NCBI GenBank assembly: GCA_033964015.1
Contig: CM066912.1
Location: forward strand, 34,103,205 to 34,167,204
Origin: Scolanthus callimorphus
Taxonomy: Eukaryota; Cnidaria; Anthozoa; Actiniaria; Edwardsiidae
Length of the DNA: 64,000 bases
Direction of reading: 5' to 3'
Shown here piece after piece: positions 23,501 through 35,500 of the stretch. The notes below the pieces were generated by a model. That model made no database searches and was not told the DNA's origin. It saw nothing but the letters and a program-made list of their open reading frames with translations. Position 1 is the first letter of the stretch; every line of letters starts with the position of its first letter. The translations under genes and the position numbers were made by a program.

Positions 23501-26500
23501 GCGAAATGCAGATTACGAACAGAAATGGTCGCCGCAGAACAAGAGGTATGCCAAAAGCAATGAAGCCTTAAAAAACTGAACGTAAACCAGTCCTTCTCTA
23601 AATCTCCACGAGTTGTTTAAGGCTTGACCGTCCTGAAACTCATCACGCTCAGAATTTTCTCTTGCTTTCTTTTCTTCTTCAACATCAATAATCTGGGATT
23701 TCTGCTTACTGGGCGTGGTCGACCGATTTTGCAGAGTGTGCATCGCCGTTTTGGATGGTCTTCAACAAAATCGATTTAATTTCAACTTTTGATCGACAAA
23801 CACGTTCAACTTTTCGCATTACCTTATTAGATACGTATGTTAAGCAAAGATAGTGAAGCAAAGATGGAGAGGATTGCTGCCTTGAATGCGGAACTAGTTC
23901 GAAATGAGGAGATTATTGTCATCATGAAGCAAGAACAAGGTAAACTCGATTTTTGTATGGTAACGATAGTGCACGCGCTCTGATTAGGTGCTGAGTGGGT
24001 ATCCCGGAACGGGTGTTTCAGTAACATAAAATAAAAATTGACTCAAGTTTCAGCTCGGTTAGTATTAAGCGTATTTTGTCTCGTTCGCAGTTAGGTCACG
24101 TCATGGAAAAAACGTGATAAGTCCACAACGAAATATTTTCGATTTCGAGTTTTTGTTGCTCCAGCTTGCCCGGTTTGGGATTCTTAAAGTTTGAATATAG
24201 CATGTTCGATCCGCACTTTTTCCCCATTTTAGCTGTTGTGCAAACTCGTATTGAAGAAATGGACAACGCTCTCAAATGCAAGCAATTAACGCTTCAAAAT
24301 GTCGAGGAAATGCTAGTACAAAGCAAGGTAATTATGCTACTATACTTTATTACAGTCGAAGCTCTCTGTGCGACCGCTCTCGATCCCATAACGACCATTT
24401 TCCCGAAACCCCGTTTGAAATGTCACATAAACTCTGTTATTTCAAGCTCTCGTAAGCGACCGCCTTATCGATGCGACCAGCTCCGTTAGCGACCTCAATT
24501 TCAAATCACCAACAGAGATTTTCTATTGCTTTTAAGCTCTCGTTGCAAGCCTATTGTGCAAGTAGGAAGCCGCTTGGTGGTCGCTTACGAGAGCCGTTCT
24601 CGTAAGCGACCAGCTCCGTTAACGACCGCAATTTTCAGTTCCCGAGGTGGTCGCTTACGAGAGCTTCGACGTACCTTTTTTCACGAACGTCTTCAAAAAT
24701 GCGACTTAGGAAGACCTTTCTACTCGCAGGAGCAAACCAAAGAAACGGAGAGCGAGCGTGACCTGTTTAAAATCCAACTTAAAAAGCTGGAAGATCTGTC
24801 GCTACAGCAGCAAAGGAGCCTAGAGGAAAAGGAAGAAAGATACAGTGGAAATATAAATACGCTGAGACACCAGATTGAATCCCTTGAAACCAAAATTATA
24901 TCAACACAACAAAGGTAATATCATGATTGCCATGAACATCTACAAAGTAGTATTGGAGGGAAACGGAGAACGAGCGTGACCTGTTTAAAATCCAACTTAA
25001 AAAGTATACAAGTATTTTCAGGGGACGAATTAGCGCTTTTTTTTAGGAGCCCGGTGAGGAGCCGAGCAGCCATGAGGTCACCACTCCCTAAATCTAAAAC
25101 CCAATGGTTACAATGAATGCCTGTAACATCTCCTCCAATTTGCCCTAGTGACCTCTTTCCATTTTTTTTTCTTTTCTTTTTTACAACAAACTCTTGTGCA
25201 ATCCTGAAACATAAAGGATTATTGCAACACGAGACATGTGCAATGCATTGAAAGACCATGACACAAATGAAAAGCCATGTCCATATTTGCAACCTATTGT
25301 ACTGGAGACAACAGAAGGATACCCTACCCCCCTACCTTCTCAAGACGCAATAGAAGGATACCCCAACCCCACTACTTTCTCAAGACAATAAGGGATTTTG
25401 TTCTTTGGTTTTCGAAAAACAAACGAGGAAAACAAAAGAAAAAGCAGTGGATAGAGTAGAGAGGGGTGGTGGTATTAAACATCATAGGCCCAGACGTACC
25501 GAAGTGACGTCATAACCATAGAGGTTACCTGCCAAAGGGTTACCCCGTGGTTACCCCTTGGGTCAACATCTAGTTAACCTTCATAATATTTTTCAAAGAA
25601 TAAGAAAGCCTTGGTCGAAGTATGTAAGAAAAGCATCCTGACATCTTTTTACAGACTGGAACAATGTACAGATGACTACAAAGCCACATTGAAAGAAAGG
25701 AACAATCTCCAGAAAGAACTAGGTAATTACAACAAATTCATTTTGCCTCACAGCTCGGGCTAAAACTATATCGATACGGAGTATTCTAAGCGTACTAGTT
25801 TCTACTAGAACACTTTGTTTACATAAAGACATATAATCATTTGCAGAAATTCTAAATGTGGAAAAGCAGGCAGTTGATAACGTTGTTGATCAAGCTCAAC
25901 GTGACGTGGTAAGTCGACAGACTCCTACCCGTCGCTTAGTAGAAAAGACGAGGAACGCAGGGAATTATGGGAAGGATTAGCGCGGAGCGCAATGCATTGT
26001 GGGAAGATTTCGCACGGCGCGCAATGGATTGTGGATTCGCCCTTCCCGCAATGCATTGCGCGCCGCGCTAATCCTTCCCATAATCCCCTGCGTTCCTCGA
26101 CTTTTCTACTAGAGAGCAGCAAAGCAGTTACTACTATTTGACGACTGATTTGACGACCTAGCGACGGGTACGAGTCTGGTAAGTCAAAAGTCAATGAAAC
26201 CCAGAGCTTATCGACTCGACACCCGCAGGGGTGGCTCTGGTGACAGCCATTGACGCATGGATAATTCCTGATACGCGCGCTTATTGTACCGAGCCATTTG
26301 TTTTCAACATTACAAATCAGCAAACGCCCTCAAACGCCAGACCACACCCTCGAGGTGACAACTCGAGAAGCTCTGGATACGAGAATGAATTGTTAGGAGG
26401 AAAAGTTTCACTCGTGTTGTTTTGCTAGTTGATGTACAATGGGAGACTAGACGAAACATCAAAGCATCTAGAGGAGTCAAGAAAAGACGGCGAACACAAG

Positions 26501-29500
26501 AAGCAAATTATAGAAGAGGTGGAGAAAAAACGGGAGAAGCTTCAGGTAATTCAGCATGTAAGAACCCAAAGTCTGGACGTTACTGTATCGATACCGTATT
26601 GATAGTATCACTCTGACGATGCCAAGATATCCAACAACAACAACATCTACAGTAAAAACCCGCCGGTTATACATGTCTGATACCGCTATGCGCGAAGCGA
26701 AGCGCGCGGTAGCTCCGCTGTCTGTCAGGCTAAGACTGTCCATGCAACCCCGTGTTTCCTTGTATTTTCAAATCTAGAATTCTAGGTTCTTAAGAATATG
26801 TTTTTTTTATTGTATACGCATAGAGCAAGGGACCGATGAGAATGCAAAGTAAACGCATAATATTTTTCAATACTCATTTTAGATCCGCTCCGATCCGCTC
26901 TAAGTCATGGCACATCAAAAATGCAACTAAAGATATATAAATCAAGGGCCGTAAATAAACAATCCCGTTGGTTTTACCTATAATCGGCCGCGTATGTCTT
27001 TTCTATACCGTTGTTTTAGGTGCTGGTGACTTGTTTGACGGACAAGTTGGAAGCCTCGCGTGCGGAAAGTGAAGAACGTAAACTGAAAGAGGAGTCATTA
27101 ACGACCCAGAATGAAGAAAATCAGGTAGTAGCTCAGAAATTTTCAAGAAAACAAGGGGAAATATCATCCGGTCCTATAGTGGATGTTTTGGATGTTTCAA
27201 GTTTTATTTGACAGTGTCGCCGAATGCGACTTGACTATCGACGAATAGTCGATGCCGAAACCAGTCACGAGCGTTTTTAACTTAACACGGAGTTCCGGTA
27301 TAAAAGGAGCGGGCCCGCGGGCCTTTGATTGTCAGTTGTCACTCAGCTGTTGTAGTGTTAACACCTCTCTGTGGCGCGAAATTCAAAATTTATATTCAAA
27401 ACGCGAGTTTGTAAAGAAATAAATAGGAACTCTTTCCTTTTTAACAATTACGTTTTTAGTTGCGGCAGAATAATTTTATTACAAGCGGTTTGGCTCAGAT
27501 AAAAGCTTTTCGTGCGAAGAGCAAGACTAATTAGTATTCATAAGGATCGAAATATTCTGAACCGCGAAATTCAAAATGTGAACTGAAAACGTTAGTAAAC
27601 ATCAAATAAACAATTATTCAGTATTCTACAAGAAATTACCTTGTCATTTATTCAAAAATAATTTTATTTAAACTTGTTGGGGCCCTATAAAAACACTTTT
27701 GCCGGAGACTGAAAATTCTCGACTTCATTCTGTTGAAATATGAATTTATAATTGCCGATTCAAGCGTGAAAGTGGGCGGTCTTATCCCTTTTATACCGGA
27801 ACTCCGTGTTTAAAATTTTACTTGGTCTGTGATTTTGATGGGGAAACCATTCAATTCAAGAGCAGCTTATGATTTCTGTCGTTTTTCATTGGCTAGTTAA
27901 CATTATCCTGCGAGATTGCGCAGAATATCGTCTGATACTTAGCCGACGAGGGACGAAGTCCCGAGTTGGCTAAAATCAGACGATATTCTGCAAAATCGAG
28001 CAGGATAATGGTTTTATTATTCAGCACATCGATAGCACAAAACCCCCCGAAAAACATGACTTTTGTGTATTATTTACGAGCTCAAAACATCATATTTCCC
28101 TCACAGACGGATATCGCAGGATAGCTGTCATGTACAGAAGACAGCTATTGACGTTTCAATGACCATATTTGGGCAGTGCATCGATGTGCTGAATAATAAG
28201 CGGATTTAGTCTTACTGCAGTCACGTGATATTCGCACTATGAGATAATATTGTCATCACATCTTCATCAGGGACGGATCAAGGAATTTCAGGGGGGGAAT
28301 AGTGCGTGGTAATATAGGGGCTAAAAATTTCACATTTCCATCAGCCAATACAGTAAATGTATGGTCCCGAAAAACCTGATTTGTTTCGTCATTGTCATCA
28401 CTATTGAGTCATCGTCACCAGTATGGATAGATCAAGGAATTTCAGAAGAGGGACCCGGTCCCCCTTTATTTATATGCATTTATTTATAAGCAATATTTTA
28501 TCAGGATCATCCAGTTCAGCTGGTTATATGTATTTTGAACAACGCTTGTATGTTGCTCTCTTAGGCGGAGCTCAAAAAGCTCAGAGGAACGATCCAAGAC
28601 CTTACGGGGCAATCGGATAAGTTTATGAAGAAGATAGGGGAGCTTGAGAAGCAACTGACTAATGAAAGGTGAGCTGAGAAGCTGTAAAAATTGCACTGAA
28701 CGCGATTGCCAATGAAATATACTGCTCAGGAGCACACCAACAGGAGCCTCCATCTGCTCCACTAGCTCTAGTTACATGCACAGGAGTAGAAGGGTCTATT
28801 TTTAGACTGTGGATTTTAAGTATTATTTCTAAAACGGGAAATTCGTCTGTTGGACTGGCGTCTGTTGGATCGGGTAAATCGCTAAAAACAGGAACCGGAG
28901 AAAAAATGGGCTAAAGTACGACGGGCCACCTGTGGTGAACAAAAAAAAATGAACGTGGGGTCTTTCTGTCCATTTCCGTTTTTTTTTTCAGCACAGACAA
29001 CCCAATCCTAGATTTCAGCCATCTTTCTTTTGAGGGCGGGGCGTGATTTTTTTGTAACCACGAAATTGGACTAATTCTTTGCGGGATTCAAAATTTGCAA
29101 CCTGTTAACAGTCAGATTCATCTGTTTCCTGTGCCTCGGACTCCCATCAATAAGTAATAGAGTGCTAGGTCTCGCGTCAATGACCGTGACACTGAAATAG
29201 CTACAAATCTGTGTGAATGTAAAAGGCTGCTTTAGTCACCTGGAATCAAGTCATTTGTTGTACCGACGAATTTCGAGTTCAACGCCCACTTCGTAAACCA
29301 ATCTTTATTCAAAATCCAGCGAAGTCCAGCATACGAGATCGCGTATTTTTTTCAGCGTGATATAGTTTTCATTCTTGCTGTACTTACATGTGTAATTTTA
29401 ACAACCGCTATTAATGATATATTGATTTAATAATAATAATATAATAATCGGATATACTGGCTATATAGGCCCTTCACATCCTGACTTAACATATCCAATC

Positions 29501-32500
29501 ATATCCTTTCCTTTTCTAGACGCACCAACAGCGACTTGACGTCCACGCTAGAAAATACAAGGGTAAGTAATGATCAGTGATATTGCATTGGTGACCATGT
29601 GCATGTGCTTGCCTGTTGGTATCAGCTTTTATGTATCACGTGATGCGTTGTTTATGTTCAAAGTGGATGAATGGATGTTCAAAGTTAACGCCCAAAAGTA
29701 TTGATCACATGGTACATAAAAAGCGATCACGCAAACAATTAAAAAAACTTGGGGTTACCGCGATCTACGTGGATGGTAGTACAGTATTGGCACTTTAACT
29801 ATGTGCTCTTTCTTTCAGAGATCTGAAGAAAACTGCCGAGAAAAGCTCGACGAACTCGAGAACAAAATGGATGAACTAACGGCACAGCTGAAGGTAAAAT
29901 AACAGCGCCATGCATGTAACTTCTAGAAAAGTTGAAGGTATTTGCAAGTTGCAAATGACTCGTTACCTCAGGGCCCGTCGTGACATGGCGTTTTGTCTTA
30001 CTCCAGGAGCAAAAAGAAAACGAGGGAAGATGTCGCGAACAGATTGATGCAATGAAGGAAGAAAACATGACTCTAAAGTATGTTGACAACTACTTTTTCA
30101 TATAGTATGTTAGTGTTTCTCAGTAAACTGTAAACTCTTGACACTTTTCATGTGAACTATGGTTAGTCCTAGTCCAGTTAGTCCAGCAACCGACCCCTCC
30201 CCCCCCCTTCCCCAGACCTATGCCGTTTTGAAGCTTAGCTCGAGAGTATTACACCGAAGGATATATGAATATGGAAGCATTCCAAACAAAGAAAGATTAT
30301 TCAAATGACTAAATGGCACGTGATCTGAAATGGGAAACATTACGCCCAAGCCGAGGAGGTCTTACTAGAGCGGATTTCACATGACTGTCAACCCTTGTTA
30401 TGTAGTTGCGATTGCTTTGCGTTCTCATTGGCTACTCGTTTTTCTCAGCCAATCAAATTCTTTAGTAAATACAATTGCGTAATTACTTAGTAATTGGTTC
30501 GGCTTGTGATTGGCTGAGAAAAAAGCCATTTAGGAGCAAGTCGTGATTTCTCTCGATTCTGATTGGCTAGTGATTGCTCAATTGCAATTGTTTTCACGAC
30601 AGTCATGTGAAATCCGCTCTATTGATCCGCTTGGTGTGGCCGTACGGGGCGGGGACATTCGCTAACATCACAGGGTACCCGTATCTGATGAAATGTTTTG
30701 ATTGGCCTTTCAACAGGGATAAATATGATGATATCATCAAGGAATTTGAAGATCAAAATCACAAAACCGCTACAATCATAGAGAAGGAGGAGTCAAGTGT
30801 AATTATCCGACCTTTTGCATTTCGTTATTAATATAAAGCTTTCTTTGCTGATAACCTCATTTTTATCTTGTAGGTAAATCTTTAAGGAAGCAACTGGAGA
30901 AACAAGAGAAGCAAGTAGATACTCTAGAGAATAAGGTCTGAGTTAAACACTGACGGAATGACGTGTTTTTCATCTCAACATAAAACCAAGACTGTTCAAG
31001 AACGGGCTCCATTAAAAACACCTATGGACAGCGACTGATGTTTTTCAAATAACGACGTTCATACCGACACAGTGTACCAAATGGGAGTTTAATTCTCAGG
31101 CGTCGAGAACGAGAAGAATAATTGTTTTAGTCAACCCATTTAATGTATGGTATACATTTTATGTTTATCTTTAATTTTTTTCTTGATCAGAACAAGACTT
31201 TGCACACCCAAGTGACAGCAAAAAATAAACAGATAAAGGAACTTCAACATGAGGTATGGTATTTCGTCACATGGCATGGTATGTCCTGCAGCCTGCGTAG
31301 CGGCTCTAAAGGGAAGGAGAGGGAGTCGAGGAGAGCGAAAACCCAAAGAAGGACGGCCGCAAGGATTCTGGGAAGGGAAGAACCCCCTTGCGGCGCCGCG
31401 CTTCTTCCGGTTTTCGCCCCGCCCTGACTCCCTTTCCTTCCCTTAGAGCCGCTACGCTGGTTACATGTCCTGCAAAATGTTTCGTTTGATCCTTCTCTGT
31501 TTTTGGTTATTTGTAGAATAAATCCTTGAAAGGGAAGTCTACTTCTCAGAAAAGCAATTCATCAAGCTTGAAAACCAGGTAGATAATTCAATGTTTCTTA
31601 TTTCATCTCCCTCGTCTATGCAGCGTATTCATTGCAGGTTTATTCCCTTTTGTTCCCAGCTGAACGACGTACAAGAGGAGCTTGCGCAGAGAGAAGAATC
31701 GATCGAGTGTTTAAATGGAAAGGTTAACACCCGCTTCACACTTTTGACAATTATTATACACTTAATGACTGCTTCCGAGGGAAACAGCGAGTTTTGTTTT
31801 CCCGAGAATCTCGATGTTTCCCGAGACGAAGTCGAGGGAAACATCGAGATTCGAGGGAAAGCAAAACTCGCTGTTTCCCGAGGGTGCAGTCATTGAGTGG
31901 TTTATTATATAGCAAAAAGAAAATACGGTAAAAATCATAAAAAACTATCCGCCGAAATTTCTCGCTCTAGCGATGTCACCCGCGCGGGCAACAATTTTTT
32001 AATTGTAGCCCGCGCGGGCTACATTGGATTGTAGCCCCGCCACGTGACCATGATAGAACCAATCAGAGCGCGCGCTTTGATCGAATAAACACGAGCTATA
32101 TAATAAAATGTATTGTTGGTGCCTATGTAACCTTTATATTTCCCTTTGTTATCGAGCTAACGTAGTTGCTGCTTTAGGTCAAGGATCTTACTAACCAGTT
32201 AGAGGGGAAAGTCACCGAGGCAGGGAACTTGGAAAAAGAGGTGTGAAACGCTTGTCTTTTGAAAAAGTGCAATAAATAGTACATATTCTAGTCTTGTACG
32301 TGCTTGTAGGTCAGACCACAGGAGTCCCATAAAAACGACTGTGGCAGAGGCCATGTAGCGACTGAAAATATAAACTTGTTATTGGATGTCGATTTTTAAG
32401 ACTTTCTATCCTATCATGGCGATTAACTGCGCTTGGCCAACAGTCGACGATCAAACGACTTTTACCAGTCATTGTCAGTGTGTTCACCAGCTTTGCCCTT

Positions 32501-35500
32501 CCTTCTCCGTCCCGGAATTCATACTTTCAATTACTCACTACTTTATAGGCTCAGAAATTGAGAACGGATGCAAGCCAAGCCATTAAAGATAAAGACGAGG
32601 CAAAGGCAACATTTGAGCAGCAGATGGCGGAGCTGTGCTCTACTCTGGAAAAGTACAAGGTATATTACATTCTCTGACTATAATGAAACGCATGAAAAAA
32701 AGTGATTATTTAAGTGATTATTTTACGCAGATGGAGAATGAAAAGATCGTGGCTCAGAAAGACAGGACTTTGGCGGAAATGCAACAGAAGCTTACACAGG
32801 AGTCTAACCAGCCGCATGAGCACAAACTTAGCGAGCTCAAACAGACGGTCACTGAATTGCAAGAGAAAATTGAAGTCGCTACTAAGAAACAGGTAGAATG
32901 AAGTTAACAGACTTACTGTGTTATAGACCTGCCGCGTGAGTTAGTGAGACTGGACAGATATCACGTTCCTGTGTATGCAACCGATTCTCTCATAAGCTAT
33001 AGCCCGCTTCTCAGGCAAGTCGATTGTTTTTGTGTCGGCCTTCTTGTGTGGTTCACATCAAGAAAATTCCCTTAAAAATTGTCGACTTTCTTCAACTTCC
33101 TTATAAGGAAGTATCTGCATACCATATTGGAATCCCAGTAAGTTTTCACTATTTTTATTGACGTAGAATACTTCAAACTCAAACAGAACTCAGATACACT
33201 CGAGAAAATATGTTATGTGCATTTTCCGCTGTGTTTTTCACGGTCAAGAACCTGGAAACAGGTAGACAAGACACCACAGGAAGCCCGCTCTATCTCTAGA
33301 AAGAAGACAATGTTTTCTTGATATGTGGGCTTCCTGTGTTGCTCTCAGTCTCTCAGTCTTCGCTCCCTCACTTTGTTTTCGCTGTAGAAGAGTCGAGCAG
33401 CACAAGTCGAGGGCTTTGGGAAAATTAGAATGACGCGCAATGGATCGTGGGACGAGTAGCGAGGCGCGCAAACGTTTGTTTCCTTTGCTATTCCCAAAAG
33501 CCTTTGCGCGCCTGCCAAGTAACGCAATATCGGTTTCACACAGTCCAGTAACGTAAAAACGTACTACCTGAACGAAACACAAGCAACGACTGGGTACATT
33601 TTCTACCGCTCTTCCTATTACCAATGTCTAACTCGAACAGCAACGATATATAAGGAACTGTCACAATAGAAGGGTATTTACTATACTCTTAACTACATCT
33701 TCAGCAACAGACCTCTAAAGACTTGGAAAGAAAAAGTGGAAACTATTGCTACCTTAGAAAAGGAACTCAAAGAGAAGGTAAGCAAACGACAAACCACAAG
33801 CTAATAAATTTAGTTAAGACGCAACAGAAACTCATTTGTTTAAAGAGCCGACGCACCCTATCCATAATGCGTTGCTAACGGACAAAGATATAAAGCTTTT
33901 TGTGACGTCTCATGTAACAAAAATGGCGATGAAGCAATGCATTATGGGAAGGGTGTGTCGGCGTCGCAGAGGAGCTGGGTTCATGGTAGCAATTTTACGC
34001 CTTGTCGGCCAACATTATACATGTAATTCATCAATAATCTAGGCGTGAATCCACCAGGAGAACACGGTAGAAATGAAAACACAGTAGTTATTTTACGACT
34101 AAGTCTAAAAAGGAAAAGGAAAGAAAATTTGTATCGGCGCAATTTCAAGCCCTGAGTGGCGTTTCTATCAGATTCTGAGTGATATTAATTCGATTACAGG
34201 AAATGGCAGCGCAAGAGCAGACATCAACAAATGATATCATTCCTGAGAAAGAGGTAAGGTCTAGGAAGTGCACTTCTTATAGCAAGACATTGTTTCGCTC
34301 ACATTTATCAGTCATCGGCAAGTCTGTCAGTTCATCGGTCGGTTCGCGACTTGAGTCAGCCTGCCATCGGTAGATTAGATTGTCGGTTGGTCAGTCATCT
34401 AGCTAGTCATCAATCAGTATCGCCTCTTTTGAGCCTCCTCCACATTGAGTACTTCCTCCTATAGGTCTATGATGGGCGTGTATATAAAGCCAAGGTAATG
34501 ATCAAAGCGCAGCGAACGGGTTCTTGAAAACTTTTGAATTTCCTTTCAAGGCCTGGAAAAGTCATGGAGTTTTTGCTAAAACTAAAAACTTAAAACGTCA
34601 TAATGAGCCATGGAAGAATCTCTCTACAGAAAGAAGAGCAAAACATAACGTATTTACTTACTTACTTTGACATCCCGGAAAAGGTCCTTGAAAGTCTTAG
34701 AAGAGTGGAAACCCTGTTGAATAGCTCGTTGTGCTTCAACTTCAGTTCCAGGTACCCAAACCCCTGAATCAACAAGAATGGGCAAGGCTATCCGTACCCC
34801 GCGCACCCCCCTGGCTCAAGTGATACTAACACCACAGGGCCTGAGCACGCAATCCCCAGCAGTGCGTGGTATTCTAAAACAGCATTCTAGCAACCCCAAG
34901 AAGAGAAGAGTGGTATTTGCGGGCTCAGACGACGCACTGTCACTTTCCTCGTCGTCATCAGATGATGAGTCTGTTATAAAGAGTAAGGAGGTAAATGATG
35001 CCACATTTAAAGTTGGGTTAACAAGACCCAAAAATGGTTTTCAGATTCTGTATCTTTATAGATATGGTTTTAACTTACATGCACACTCTTCTAGTGACCA
35101 AACACAATTATCGAAATTTTGAGCAAAATTGAAAGACATGATTTTGAGATAAAGGTGTGCAAACGTTAGGAGAGGTGATACTTTGATAAAAAAATAAAGC
35201 GGGCTTTTCTGCAAGAAATTTGCAACAGAAAGAGAAGTTATAGATTAGAAAAAAAATACGAGAACTCTAAAAAAGTGGAAACTATTGTGAAATTTTTGTT
35301 TTAAACACACGCGCCTATAGACCGACGCGATACTGCATGGCTTAAAGGCCCTTCATCAACCATGATCCTTTGCGCGCCGAGATACATTTTCTCAGTAACA
35401 GAAAATGTTCCTTGTAGCGATACTCGAAACAAAATGTTTTCATATTGCCATTTTATGCAGTTTTTACCAGGTATTTGAGGTTTTTTTTTCAGAGATTCTA

